Assembly (NCBI GenBank): GCA_964472395.1
Contig: CAYYMM010000009.1
Coordinates: 5,234 to 69,233 of the forward strand
Reading direction: 5' to 3'
Source: CALFER01 sp964472395
GTDB lineage: Bacteria > CSSED10-310 > CALFER01
DNA length: 64,000 nucleotides
Both the position numbers and the translations under genes were made by a program. Below, one piece after another: positions 44,971 through 54,516 of the stretch. Below the pieces are notes generated by a model that was not told the origin of the DNA, searched no databases, and saw only the letters and a list, made by a program, of their open reading frames with translations. Numbering within the stretch: position 1 is the stretch's first letter; every line of letters begins with the position of its first letter.

Positions 44971-45375
44971 GTGAAAAAAGTTCATTGTCTTGACAAGCGA
45001 TACAACGAGCGTGGATTCACACTCGTTGAAATTATGGTCGTTGTTGTCATCATCGGCTTGATTGCCGGCCTAGTCGGGCCTCGGATCTTCGGCCGCCTCG
45101 AGCAGGCGAAGATCAAAACGGCCACGACCCAAATGAATCAACTCAAAACAACACTCGCCACATATCGACTGGATGTCGGCCATTACCCCAACAGCTTGGA
45201 TTGCCTGATCAATTCATGTGATGAGGGGTGGGCCGGACCCTATCTGGACGGTGATCAGCTTCCACTGGATCCTTGGCGTAATGAATACGTCTACCAAGCT
45301 GGTGATTCTGGCAAATCCTTCACACTGACATCCTCTGCCGGCGGTAGCGAACCAATCGTGGTGAAAGGTTCATGA
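44971..45375 (+). CDS. gspG: Major pseudopilin GspG
   Basis: A 134-aa type IV pilin-like protein with the prepilin cleavage site G-FTLVEIMVVVVIIG near residue 15, after a basic leader. The C-terminal GspG signature DGWGxP region is present in variant form (DEGWAGPYLDGDQLPLDPWRNEY). GTG start at 44971. The stop overlaps the gspH start (ATGA). Confidence 0.93.
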   Translation: MKKVHCLDKRYNERGFTLVEIMVVVVIIGLIAGLVGPRIFGRLEQAKIKTATTQMNQLKTTLATYRLDVGHYPNSLDCLINSCDEGWAGPYLDGDQLPLDPWRNEYVYQAGDSGKSFTLTSSAGGSEPIVVKGS

Positions 45376-45938
45376 TCCGATCCGGACGCCGCAACTCAGC
45401 GGAAGGATACACCCTTGTCGAAATGTTGGTCGTGCTTGTCATCGTGGGATTTATTGCGATGATTGCGGGACCCAGAATTGGGAGGGGATTCCAAGGTGCT
45501 GAGTTGAAAACGAGCGTCCGTCAGTTTGCCGCGATCCTTCGAGCGGCTCGTAACACCGCGATCACCCAACGCGCGATCATCGGTGGGGTGGTCGAATTGA
45601 ATGGTCCGCATTATGCCTTCCGGCTTATCCGCTCCCAATCGGAGTACGCGGATCTCGGACGAATCCCGGAACAAGGCTCATCTGATCAGGCATTGAATAT
45701 AAACCATGCACTGCCCGAAATTCTGACCGAATCCTACTCACTGCCGACCGACATTATTTTTTCGGATTTTCAATCGGTCGGAGGTCAGGCTTCCCAGCAG
45801 GATCTCGGATTGATCGAATTCTTCCCCAAGGGAAACTCGACGGGTGGCATTTTCATCATCAGCAACCAATCCGGTGCCGGTTATGCCGTCATGATCGACC
45901 GAGTCACGGGGCGCATCACAATCGAGAGTGTTTCATGA
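45372..45938 (+). CDS. gspH: Minor pseudopilin GspH-like
   Basis: A 188-aa prepilin with the motif G-YTLVEMLVVLVIVGF after a short basic leader. The C-terminal region is Gly/Ser-rich with strand-like segments (GLIEFFPKGNSTGGIFIIS) typical of GspH. It overlaps gspG and gspI by 4 nt each. Confidence 0.88.
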   Translation: MIRSGRRNSAEGYTLVEMLVVLVIVGFIAMIAGPRIGRGFQGAELKTSVRQFAAILRAARNTAITQRAIIGGVVELNGPHYAFRLIRSQSEYADLGRIPEQGSSDQALNINHALPEILTESYSLPTDIIFSDFQSVGGQASQQDLGLIEFFPKGNSTGGIFIISNQSGAGYAVMIDRVTGRITIESVS

Positions 45939-46417
45939 GGGCATGGACACAGAATCATCTTGCTGTCTCAGGCTTTACCCTGCTCGAAGTCATGGTCGCT
46001 CTCGCTATCATGGCACTCGCCGTCAGTTCCATCATGGGTATCTTTTCGACGGCACTCGCCGGTATCACGAAATCGGATCTACACTCAGAAGGAATTCTTA
46101 TCGCCCGAAATGTCCTCGAAGAACATCTTCTCAAACCAGATCTCAAGGAGGGGGAATATTCAGGCTCCAAGATGGATCTTTTTAATTGGTCGGTCCTGGT
46201 GGTTCCGCGGAGCTTCGTGACACAAGAAGGCGAAGCCTTGTCAGATGGTGAACCTCTGTCGATCGACTGGATCCAGGAGAAATCAGCGCTCCAAATGTAC
46301 GAGCTGGTTGTGACGGTTTCATGGCCAAATGCTGCGTACCCCGGTTCGGTCACCTTCACCACGCTGCAGGCTCGGATCGATACTGACTCGGAGCAGGAAG
46401 AAGAGCCTGCAAAATGA
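45935..46417 (+). CDS. gspI: Minor pseudopilin GspI-like
   Basis: A 160-aa prepilin with G-FTLLEVMVALAIMALAVSS, the GspI form of the N-terminal helix. A short globular domain ends in an acidic tail. It overlaps its neighbours by 4 nt. Confidence 0.88.
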   Translation: MRAWTQNHLAVSGFTLLEVMVALAIMALAVSSIMGIFSTALAGITKSDLHSEGILIARNVLEEHLLKPDLKEGEYSGSKMDLFNWSVLVVPRSFVTQEGEALSDGEPLSIDWIQEKSALQMYELVVTVSWPNAAYPGSVTFTTLQARIDTDSEQEEEPAK

Positions 46418-47184
46418 GCCGCCGAGTATCTCCTGAATCGAACGGTTTTACTCTGCTGGAGGTCATCCTGGCCGTCACGATTTTATCCCTGATTACGCTT
46501 GGAATCGCTTCAGGTCTGGCGGCGGGTCTTAGAGCTTGGGAATCGGGCGAGCAGCGAATGTCACGCTTTCAATCCAAACGAATCGTTGCGGAACGCCTCA
46601 TCAGAGAAGTGTCCGGTGCGATCAATCTGCGTGGCAAACTGGAATCGGAAGAGTTCGCGAGGACCATATTCAACGGTGATTCGGATTCACTGTCTTTTGT
46701 AACAACATCCGAACCGGTCACCTCTCCGGGAACCTTGACGGGTATCAAGGAAGTCAGTATCTCGGTTAACGGTTCTGATGGACTTACAATCCGCGAATCG
46801 CTGTTCTCAAACAAGGACTTTTTCTCTGGTTCCAGAGGCGTTTCGTACTCTCTTGCTCCTGACATATCGACCATCCGTTTCCGATATTTATATGTGCCGC
46901 TCGAAAGACCCGATCAACAAGACGGCGGACCGGAGGAGATTTCCGATGAATGGCTCGACACCTGGGGACCGGATCATATCAAGATTGAGGAGAACGTCGA
47001 AGAGACGGATGAAGGTGCGAGAGTCAGAGATAAACACATCAATGTCAACCTGCCTGTTGCCGTTGAGATTACCTTGACGGAAGTCGATGAAACGACTGGA
47101 AAATCGAGCGAGTGGGAACCGATTCTAATCCCCCTGAAGGAATCGAGGGTCATGGGGGTGTCGACGAAAAGGCGTGTCAGATGA
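46414..47184 (+). CDS. gspJ: Minor pseudopilin GspJ-like
   Basis: A 256-aa prepilin with G-FTLLEVILAVTILSLITLGIASG and the Arg-rich IVAERLIREVSGAINLR helix. The globular domain follows. The stop overlaps the gspK ATG at 47181. Confidence 0.88.
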   Translation: MSRRVSPESNGFTLLEVILAVTILSLITLGIASGLAAGLRAWESGEQRMSRFQSKRIVAERLIREVSGAINLRGKLESEEFARTIFNGDSDSLSFVTTSEPVTSPGTLTGIKEVSISVNGSDGLTIRESLFSNKDFFSGSRGVSYSLAPDISTIRFRYLYVPLERPDQQDGGPEEISDEWLDTWGPDHIKIEENVEETDEGARVRDKHINVNLPVAVEITLTEVDETTGKSSEWEPILIPLKESRVMGVSTKRRVR

Positions 47185-48314
47185 ACCGGATAACTCGCAG
47201 GCAGGTGTTTCAAGAAGGTCGTGAACAAGGCATCGCACTGCTGCTTGTTCTTTTTATTGTTGCGCTTCTCACTATAATCTCTGCCGAGTTTGCCTTCACA
47301 ACCCGGATGGAAATGACTTCGGCTCAGAATTTTAAGGAAGACATCGAGGGCAGTTATTATGCCTTTGCGGGATTCCAGTACGCACTCACCGAAATCATCA
47401 GTAACTACGATTCGAATTACCTCGATCCGAGTGGGCAGGTCGGTTTCTTTAGGAACTGGTATCACAACCCGGAAGGTATCGCGCTCGAAAGTCAGGGCGG
47501 GGAGGAACAAAAAGTCGATTGGCCTCCGATTCCCACCCGATCGGGTATCCAGATGAAGAATGGACGGTTTGATTACAGGATATATGATGAGGAAAGTCGA
47601 TTGAATCTGAACTATCTGGATCTGAAGGGGAGAAGCGGTGACAAATCGAACCGCGACATTTTCAGACAACTATTAGTTGATTCCGGTGTTGAAGATGGAG
47701 AACAAGCGGATATAATTGTAGATTCGTTGATTGACTGGATCGACACGAATGATCTGCATATGATCAACGGAGCAGAAGACGAATGGTACCAGCAACATTA
47801 TCAGGAGCAAGGATTTGCCGAACCGTATCACTGCAAGAATGGAAAGCTCAACTCGATTGAGGAAATGCTCATGGTGCGCGGCATGACTCCCGCCATTCTC
47901 TTCGGTTCCAATTCGGTTTATGCTCGTATGAACGCAGACGATCGAGTCTACTCGGGTATCAGCCAGTACATCACGGTGTATGGTCTGCACCGAACCGTGA
48001 ACCCCAACACGGCGTCTCCAGTTCTGTTGAGAATCCTAGATCCGGATAATGCGGACAAGCAAATCGAAGAGAGAACAGATTTGAAAAAAAACCGGAAACG
48101 AGCTTCCCGGACTTTCAGGATTGAAGTAATCGGATTTCATGCGGGCAGCAAAGTGTCTCATGCGTTGGTGGGCATCGTGCGAAGAAGCAGCCGGAAGGAA
48201 ACCGGCGGTGGCGCTGAAATACTCTACTGGAATGATGACTCTCCACAGTTGTCCGAGGGTCAGATTGCTCCGACTGAAATAACTGAAGTTATTCGGGAAA
48301 CGACTCGACCATGA
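47181..48314 (+). CDS. gspK: Minor pseudopilin GspK
   Basis: A 377-aa tip pseudopilin. The N-terminal helix GIALLLVLFIVALLTIIS lacks the Glu5 of other pilins, as expected for GspK. The large globular part has SRLNLNYLDLKG and SLIDWIDTNDLHMINGAEDEWYQ, which match the GspK signature, and a saposin-like helical region near 230-290. The start at 47181 overlaps gspJ; upstream codons lie in gspJ. Confidence 0.92.
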   Translation: MNRITRRQVFQEGREQGIALLLVLFIVALLTIISAEFAFTTRMEMTSAQNFKEDIEGSYYAFAGFQYALTEIISNYDSNYLDPSGQVGFFRNWYHNPEGIALESQGGEEQKVDWPPIPTRSGIQMKNGRFDYRIYDEESRLNLNYLDLKGRSGDKSNRDIFRQLLVDSGVEDGEQADIIVDSLIDWIDTNDLHMINGAEDEWYQQHYQEQGFAEPYHCKNGKLNSIEEMLMVRGMTPAILFGSNSVYARMNADDRVYSGISQYITVYGLHRTVNPNTASPVLLRILDPDNADKQIEERTDLKKNRKRASRTFRIEVIGFHAGSKVSHALVGIVRRSSRKETGGGAEILYWNDDSPQLSEGQIAPTEITEVIRETTRP

Positions 48315-48345
48315 ACCTAGCGGCCTCAGCAGGAGCATCACTCGC

Positions 48346-50262
48346 ATGATTCTGGCATCACTCGGGGTCTATCTTGATGGCAACACCCTGGCCGTCTACG
48401 CCACACGGAGGAAATTCGGCTCCAAACCTTTCTCCGCCGGAGAAGTTTTCACCCTTGGATCCGATCCCTTTCTGACAGCCGAAAGTTCTCATGAGATTGC
48501 CGCCTTTCTGCGGCAGTTCTGTGACCGATATGCCATCAAACCCACGAGCATGACCTTCGGAGTAAGCCGTTCCAAATACTTCTGGAGTCTTGTCGAAATG
48601 CCCCCGGTCAGTCGGCAGGATCTGTTCAAGCTGTTCCAATACGAAGTCGAAATGCATGTGCCTGCCTCATCCGATGACATCATATATGATGTTAAACCGC
48701 TGGAATCGCCGGATACCGCGAACTCGCGAGTCACGCTTGTGAGCACCTCGAAACAGATTGTTGAACGACTGTCCGACATCGCATCCTTGGCAGGGCTCCA
48801 ACTCCACTTGATCGAACCCGCTATGGCAGCGGTTCAGCGGATCGTGCTCGAATCCGGTCAGGGTTCTGACGGTACGAGTGCGATACTGATACAAAATGGG
48901 ACTCGATGCGAACTAGGCATCGTGAAATCAGGTGCCCTCGTCGCTCTTCGCGTGATGGCCTGCGGAGGAGATGATCCCGATGAACAGAGACGCGTGATCG
49001 ATGAATGCCGCTTGGCGCTGTTGAGTCTGAATGCCAACGCATCGTTCCAGTCCTGCTCGCATCTATTCCTCGCGGGTGATTTTTCGCAGGAGTGGCAGCA
49101 ACGACTCAAGGAACTGTGGCCGGAAACCGATGTCTCGGATCTAAGAAATGTCGAACCGACGCCCATCGCATGTCAAGCCGGCCCGCTACTTTGCGCGAAA
49201 GGTCATTCACTGGCACAATCCAGCGATCCAGCCGATCTTCTCAATCTGCTGCCGCCTGATCGTCGCCCGGTTCATCGGCATACCGGGCTCGTGCTGACCG
49301 GGGTTTTTACCGGTATCCTGCTTGCATCCTCACTGCTGATGATGGCGAACAGTTTCTGGCACACACAATATGAATCCTACAAAATCTCTCGCCAGATCGG
49401 TACGATGGAAGGCCGTGTTCAGGAGATTCTGGATATCAACAAGCAATACAGCGCAGTGCGGAAAGAGTTTGAGTTTCTCCGTTCAATCTCGCGTGATTAC
49501 CCCTCACAACTCGAGATCCTCAGGGAGATCACGCGAGTGATGCCGGCGACGGACACGGAAGCATTTAAAAAAGTGTGGCTTGAATCGTATGCGAGAAATG
49601 AAGCACAGATTACTCTTGTGGGACAATCCGAGTCTCCGGAAGGACTCATCACAATCCTGGAAGATTCGGACTACTTCGAGAAAGTCCGATTTGATGGTAA
49701 TGTCGCCGGACAAAAATTCACCATTAAGGCCATGCTCTCACGAATCTCTCGACAGGACACTCGGAACTCGGAAGAGTCCGAGTCCGGGCGCGATGATTCG
49801 GACTCGGAAACAAAATCGGGAACTGGACCCGGGGATTCCTCGGAAAAAACATCACTTCCGGGCAGCGGGAAGAATGAAAACGGTAAAGAGCGTGACAAGG
49901 CGAAACCGGGTGTTCGGGAGGATTCTTCAGGCCCGGACGCGCATTCCCGCGGGCCTGCATTCCCTCGCGAACCAGCGAGAACTCAGCCAACGGATTCCGC
50001 GGCACAACAAGACAGCGATGCTCCCGCTCCGGACTCGGCTCCGATCGCTCCCGAAGAGAAAAGCCCTGAGGATATCGAGAAGATGAAGAACAATCTTTTC
50101 GAGTTCATCAAGAAACACAAAGAAGAAGGCAATGTCGTGGAGCGAGATCGAAGTGCGGTAGAACCGGACTCCGAGGAAGCTGCGGCGAATTTCCTGGAGT
50201 TTCTGAAATCGGCCGCTAATGAACAGAATGCCGAGCAACACGATAGTGGTGAAGGAAACTAG
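48346..50262 (+). CDS. gspL: GspL-like assembly protein (PilM-PilN fusion) with long disordered tail
   Basis: A 638-aa protein. Residues about 1-300 are an actin-like PilM/GspL cytoplasmic domain (LGVYLDGNTLAVYA, VEMPPVSRQDLFKLFQYEVE, LIEPAMAAVQR). A membrane helix lies at about 308-330 (LVLTGVFTGILLASSLLMM), then a ferredoxin-like PilN/GspL periplasmic domain to about 465. The last 170 residues are low-complexity, rich in Ser, Asp, Glu, Pro and Lys, and about 200 aa longer than usual. It links GspE to the periplasmic complex. Confidence 0.88.
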   Translation: MILASLGVYLDGNTLAVYATRRKFGSKPFSAGEVFTLGSDPFLTAESSHEIAAFLRQFCDRYAIKPTSMTFGVSRSKYFWSLVEMPPVSRQDLFKLFQYEVEMHVPASSDDIIYDVKPLESPDTANSRVTLVSTSKQIVERLSDIASLAGLQLHLIEPAMAAVQRIVLESGQGSDGTSAILIQNGTRCELGIVKSGALVALRVMACGGDDPDEQRRVIDECRLALLSLNANASFQSCSHLFLAGDFSQEWQQRLKELWPETDVSDLRNVEPTPIACQAGPLLCAKGHSLAQSSDPADLLNLLPPDRRPVHRHTGLVLTGVFTGILLASSLLMMANSFWHTQYESYKISRQIGTMEGRVQEILDINKQYSAVRKEFEFLRSISRDYPSQLEILREITRVMPATDTEAFKKVWLESYARNEAQITLVGQSESPEGLITILEDSDYFEKVRFDGNVAGQKFTIKAMLSRISRQDTRNSEESESGRDDSDSETKSGTGPGDSSEKTSLPGSGKNENGKERDKAKPGVREDSSGPDAHSRGPAFPREPARTQPTDSAAQQDSDAPAPDSAPIAPEEKSPEDIEKMKNNLFEFIKKHKEEGNVVERDRSAVEPDSEEAAANFLEFLKSAANEQNAEQHDSGEGN

Positions 50263-50269
50263 GACGAAT

Positions 50270-50914
50270 ATGGGTATCTGGGACCTGATCTATCGAAAAC
50301 GGTCGGTGCGGGAGCAACGATTCATCGGAACTGCTTCGGTAATCGGACTGATCGTGTTGATCATCAACTTCATCGTGTTTCCGATATGGGATCGATATCA
50401 ATCATACAGAGAAGACGTGACGACACAGTCCGCACTCCTGAAACGCTATCAAAACCTCATTAACACGTCCGATAAAGCACGCGAAAAGCTGTTCCAGACG
50501 CGGCAGATGGCGAATTCGATTACCGGGGTGCTGCTCAATGGTACAACCGGTGATCTTGCAAGCGCTGAACTACAGGGACTTTTAAAGAATATCGCATCAC
50601 GGGCAAACATCGCCTTCTCGAGCATCAAACCGAACAAGGGCACCTCGAAGGATGGGTTTTTTGAAGTCAGCCTGACGATTCCATTCTCTGCTTCTATCAA
50701 GCAGATCCAGCAGTTTTTATTCGAGATCGATCAGGCACCTCAGTTGCTCTATGTCAAACTGTTTCAGATAAAAAGCCAGAGGAAGGACAAGGGCAATCTG
50801 AGCGTCGAACTCGAGATTGCAGCATACATCCGTGATAGCGAAACGCCGTCGGACGCGACGAAAAAAACCGAGACCAACTCAAAGACAGGATCAGAGGATT
50901 CTAATGAACTCTAG
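50270..50914 (+). CDS. gspM: GspM-like (PilO-like) assembly protein
   Basis: A 214-aa bitopic protein: one N-terminal membrane helix (about 24-42), a coiled-coil segment and a ferredoxin-like periplasmic domain (GFFEVSLTIPFSASIKQIQQFLF). The Lys/Glu/Asp-rich C-tail is polar. The start at 50270 has AGGA at 5 nt; the ORF extends upstream into gspL in another frame. Confidence 0.82.
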   Translation: MGIWDLIYRKRSVREQRFIGTASVIGLIVLIINFIVFPIWDRYQSYREDVTTQSALLKRYQNLINTSDKAREKLFQTRQMANSITGVLLNGTTGDLASAELQGLLKNIASRANIAFSSIKPNKGTSKDGFFEVSLTIPFSASIKQIQQFLFEIDQAPQLLYVKLFQIKSQRKDKGNLSVELEIAAYIRDSETPSDATKKTETNSKTGSEDSNEL

Positions 50915-50999
50915 AAAGCCCAAGACCGGAAGCGACTCGATCGCACGATACCGCCGGAACACTCATTACGGATGGATGGTTGCATGCAAGGAGGACTGG

Positions 51000-53204
51000 A
51001 TGAGCCGATTCATGCTTTGCCTTCTGTTCAGTATCACACTCATCGGCATGGCCGGATGTCAGCACTTCTTCGGGGGTCGGCAGGAAGTGGATACCGCGTC
51101 GGATGCGCCAACAGCGGTACCCGAAATCGTGATCGACACTCCCACTCCTACATCCACACCCACTTACCAATTGTCATCGGATACTGCCGAGGAGGATACC
51201 ACACCCGTTCCGACTGAGGAACCGGCTTCTACGCCAACCTTTTCTCCCCGTGATATGGAACTCGTGCAAATCAACTTCGAGGACGCTTCGCTCCGCGAGA
51301 TTCTTGTTTATCTCACGGAATTGACCGGGTGGGATTATCTGATAAGTCCGGAAATCGGTGCCGGTTCCGTGACTCTTCGTACGTCCAATCCGATTCGCAG
51401 AGGAGACGTTGAGAAGGTTCTTTATTCGATACTGGATATGAACAATCTGGCGGTTGTCGATGGACCCATGACATCGGAAGGTCGGCCGGCATTTAAAAAA
51501 ATTATCCCTAAACCCGATGCAAAACACAGTCCGATTCTGACCAGAAAAGGGCAAAATCTGTCCCAGATTCCTCAGGAAGATGTGATGGTCACACAAATCA
51601 TCACACTCCAGTTCGTTGCTCCGGATGAAATCCTCAATTCCATCAGACCCCTCATTTCACCGGATGCCACGATCATTACGCATCCCGGCGCAGGATTGCT
51701 CATCATCACCGATACATCTTCCAATATCCGCCGAATCCTCGATATCATCCAGTTGCTCGATCAGGACACCGCACTCCTCGAACTTGAAATTTTCAAGATC
51801 CAATACGCGGATGTCCAGGATATTGTCTCCGTTCTCGATCGGGTCCTCGCTTCCCGTGTGTCCATCAGTACTTCTTCCGGCGGTGTTAGTCCGGCGCAAT
51901 CCGGGTCAGGTCGGAACCAGCCGAGAAAGCCGCAACAGGCGACTGGCGGCGGCAAGGAAAGCGGGTCGGGGGCGATCATGATCCCCGATTCACGTTCCAA
52001 CTCGTTGATCGTGTTCGCTCTGAGGAAGGATCTTGAGTTCATCCGTGAAATCATTTCCATTCTGGACGTCGATATCTATATAACGCGTAAAGCTTATATC
52101 TATTATGTGGAGAATGCGAAAGCATCGGATCTGGCCGATCTTCTGGCAGCAGTATATTCGGGGCAGGATACCCAGAAATCTACACGGCGTCCGGCTACCC
52201 AGAGTGGTAAACCCGCGACCCAGACTCAATCCGGGCAGACCGCTCCGGCACTCGGAGGTGCAGCGGAAGTTGAGGGAGAGGTCAGCATCGTTGCGGATGA
52301 GCGAACCAATGCGTTGATTATCGTAACCGCTCCGATCAATTATCCGCACATCGTCGACACCATTAAAAAACTCGATACGATGCCAAAGCAGGTGCTGATC
52401 GAAGTCCTGATCGCGGATGTGACTCTCGACGAGGGTTCGGAACTCGGAATTTCATGGGATCTCCGTAATCAGGGTGAGATGGATATCGGGGGCGAAACCT
52501 ATTACTTCGATGGCACTGCGAGTCAGACCGTCGGGGGACCCGGGAGCGGTTTCGTATACGAGCTATTCGAGGCGAGTCGCTTCAAAGCGCTGCTTTCGGC
52601 CAAAGCAAACGAAAACAAACTCGAAATTCTGTCAAGCCCACACATCGTTGTTGCGAACAATATGGAAGCGACGATCGATGTCGGATCCGACGTGCCGGTT
52701 GTCACCTCGGTAACAGACGAAGGACTCGACTCATCCGGGCAACGCCGTTACAACCAGACAATCGAGTATCGAAGCACGGGAATCCTCCTCAAATGCACAC
52801 CTCACATCAACTCCGCCAAACTGGTCAATATGGAAATTTCGCAGGAAGTATCCAATATCTCCGAAAAGGCGCTCGAAGGAATTAACTCTCCGGTGATCGA
52901 AAAGCGCAAAGCGACTACGACCGTCATGGTGCCGGATTCTCAGACGCTGGTGATCGGAGGATTGATACAGAGAACTCAGAATCCATCTCGCGAAGGAGTG
53001 CCCTGGTTTTATAAGATTCCCATCCTCAAATACTTCTTCGGCAAGCACAAGTTTACGGAGAGAGCGTCCGAACTGCTGATTTTTCTCACTCCAAGGGTCA
53101 TATCGAGTCCCGAGGACATGACGGACATTTCGGATAAACTCAGAGATAAGATCGATATCGATCGCAGTTTCTATGAAGACTTCATCGGGATTGAACGACA
53201 TTAA
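51000..53204 (+). CDS. gspD: Type II secretin GspD, predicted lipoprotein
   Basis: A 734-aa outer-membrane secretin. The signal peptide ends in the lipobox GMAGC (Cys20), unusual for GspD, so it may reach the outer membrane without a separate pilotin. After a Thr/Pro-rich linker (about 55-95) come N0 (VQINFEDASLREILVYLTE), N1-N3 repeats and the secretin domain (VLIEVLIADVTLDEGSELG ... SPHIVVANNMEATIDVGSDVPV ... VIGGLIQ). A Gly/Ser/Gln-rich insertion lies between N2 and N3 (about 310-340). The start at 51000 has a perfect AAGGAGG; an ATG at 50904 would hide the signal peptide. Confidence 0.94.
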   Translation: MSRFMLCLLFSITLIGMAGCQHFFGGRQEVDTASDAPTAVPEIVIDTPTPTSTPTYQLSSDTAEEDTTPVPTEEPASTPTFSPRDMELVQINFEDASLREILVYLTELTGWDYLISPEIGAGSVTLRTSNPIRRGDVEKVLYSILDMNNLAVVDGPMTSEGRPAFKKIIPKPDAKHSPILTRKGQNLSQIPQEDVMVTQIITLQFVAPDEILNSIRPLISPDATIITHPGAGLLIITDTSSNIRRILDIIQLLDQDTALLELEIFKIQYADVQDIVSVLDRVLASRVSISTSSGGVSPAQSGSGRNQPRKPQQATGGGKESGSGAIMIPDSRSNSLIVFALRKDLEFIREIISILDVDIYITRKAYIYYVENAKASDLADLLAAVYSGQDTQKSTRRPATQSGKPATQTQSGQTAPALGGAAEVEGEVSIVADERTNALIIVTAPINYPHIVDTIKKLDTMPKQVLIEVLIADVTLDEGSELGISWDLRNQGEMDIGGETYYFDGTASQTVGGPGSGFVYELFEASRFKALLSAKANENKLEILSSPHIVVANNMEATIDVGSDVPVVTSVTDEGLDSSGQRRYNQTIEYRSTGILLKCTPHINSAKLVNMEISQEVSNISEKALEGINSPVIEKRKATTTVMVPDSQTLVIGGLIQRTQNPSREGVPWFYKIPILKYFFGKHKFTERASELLIFLTPRVISSPEDMTDISDKLRDKIDIDRSFYEDFIGIERH

Positions 53205-53220
53205 CAGGGGAGATCGGGAC

Positions 53221-54417
53221 ATGAGGGCTAACACACATCGATCGAAAGCATCAGTTTCGATGCTCGTACTGTTTATTCTCGGCGCATGCCTGCTGCTCCA
53301 ATCGTGTGATGCTCCGGATCCTACAGGACCGGCTGCAACAGCGAGAATGACGCTGACAGCAACAGATCTGCAGATTCCTGCCGACGGAAGTTCTTCAACC
53401 TTGATCACCGCTTACGTCAAAAATCCGCAGGGGAATCCTGCCGATGGGCCGATTTACTGGACGACGACCTGCGGATCGCTCGATAAATCCAGTGAAACGA
53501 TGAGCGATGGCGTTGCGTCTGTCACATTGACCGCACCGAACTATGGATGCACGGCGGTCGTGACGGCTGACGCGGTTCATGTCAAGAAGGACATCGCCAT
53601 AACATGTTACTCGATCGATGCGGTTGAAATCGAAGTCTGGGCGAATCCCAGCAGCATCCCTGCAGACGGATACTCGATCTCAACGATCACAGCCCGTATC
53701 GAGGATGAGCGGGACCTGCCGGTGCCGGATGGCACGAATGTCATTTTCTCGACCACCGGAGGCACACTGTCCGCCTCATCCGCTTCGACTGTCGCCGGCA
53801 GGGCTTCGGTCAATCTGACGAGTGAGACGGTGCCGAAAGATGCACGTGTCTCAGCGACGGTCGGAACCCGATCGGATTACTGCGAGGTTTACTTCTACTC
53901 GACCGCCGTTGGGCGTCTGGAGTTGCGGGCCAATCCGAGTTCAAACATTCCATGCGACGGATCCAGTTCATCCATCATCACTGCAACGGTCTATGACGTA
54001 AATGGGAATCTCATGGAAGACGGCACAACCGTGTTCTTTGCATCGACCTGGGGTCAACTCAGCGCAACGTCCTCGACCACTTCACGCGGTGTTGCAACGG
54101 TGACGCTCCGAAGCCTGTATGACTCTTCGTCGGACCATACCGCTCGGGTGACGGCAGTGAGCGGAGATCGATCCGCTTCCGTCAACGTGGGTTTTTCCCG
54201 ATACAGTGGCACTCCTCAGACTCCCGCCAACACCGCTGTCCCAACGTCGACCCCGACGCCTCAACCCACGTCCGGAGCGTCCCAAACACCGACACCAGTG
54301 CCGTCCCGGACCGCGACACCGACTCCGACGATATCTCCTTCAGCATCGGCTACGCCGACTTTCACTCCTTTGGCTCACATCCCGGATTGGTACGTCAGAG
54401 AGTCTGACCAAAAATAA
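53221..54417 (+). CDS. Ig-like (Big) domain surface lipoprotein
   Basis: A 398-aa exported protein. The signal peptide ends in LLQSC, a lipobox. Three bacterial Ig-like/invasin repeats follow, each starting PxxIPADG or similar (LQIPADGSSSTLITAYV, SSIPADGYSISTITARI, NIPCDGSSSSIITATVY). The last 75 residues are Thr/Pro/Ser-rich (TPTPQPTSG...ATPTFTP), a stalk-like spacer. Function is unknown; position right after gspD suggests it is a cargo or surface partner of the T2SS. GGGGAG precedes the ATG. Confidence 0.82.
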   Translation: MRANTHRSKASVSMLVLFILGACLLLQSCDAPDPTGPAATARMTLTATDLQIPADGSSSTLITAYVKNPQGNPADGPIYWTTTCGSLDKSSETMSDGVASVTLTAPNYGCTAVVTADAVHVKKDIAITCYSIDAVEIEVWANPSSIPADGYSISTITARIEDERDLPVPDGTNVIFSTTGGTLSASSASTVAGRASVNLTSETVPKDARVSATVGTRSDYCEVYFYSTAVGRLELRANPSSNIPCDGSSSSIITATVYDVNGNLMEDGTTVFFASTWGQLSATSSTTSRGVATVTLRSLYDSSSDHTARVTAVSGDRSASVNVGFSRYSGTPQTPANTAVPTSTPTPQPTSGASQTPTPVPSRTATPTPTISPSASATPTFTPLAHIPDWYVRESDQK

Positions 54418-54456
54418 CAGACGCTCGCGACGTGCTGTTTCCATCAGTACAATAAA

Positions 54457-54482
54457 AAACCCCCGACTGAGTTCGGGGGTTT
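54457..54482. terminator. Bidirectional intrinsic terminator
   Basis: A perfect 10-bp stem AAACCCCCGA/TCGGGGGTTT with a 6-nt loop CTGAGT, an A-run on the left and T-rich on the right. It lies between the converging Ig-like gene and M6 protease gene and can serve both. Confidence 0.9.
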
Positions 54483-54516
54483 CCTTTGTCTTCCGATGAT
54501 TGATCAGGTCAGGGTG

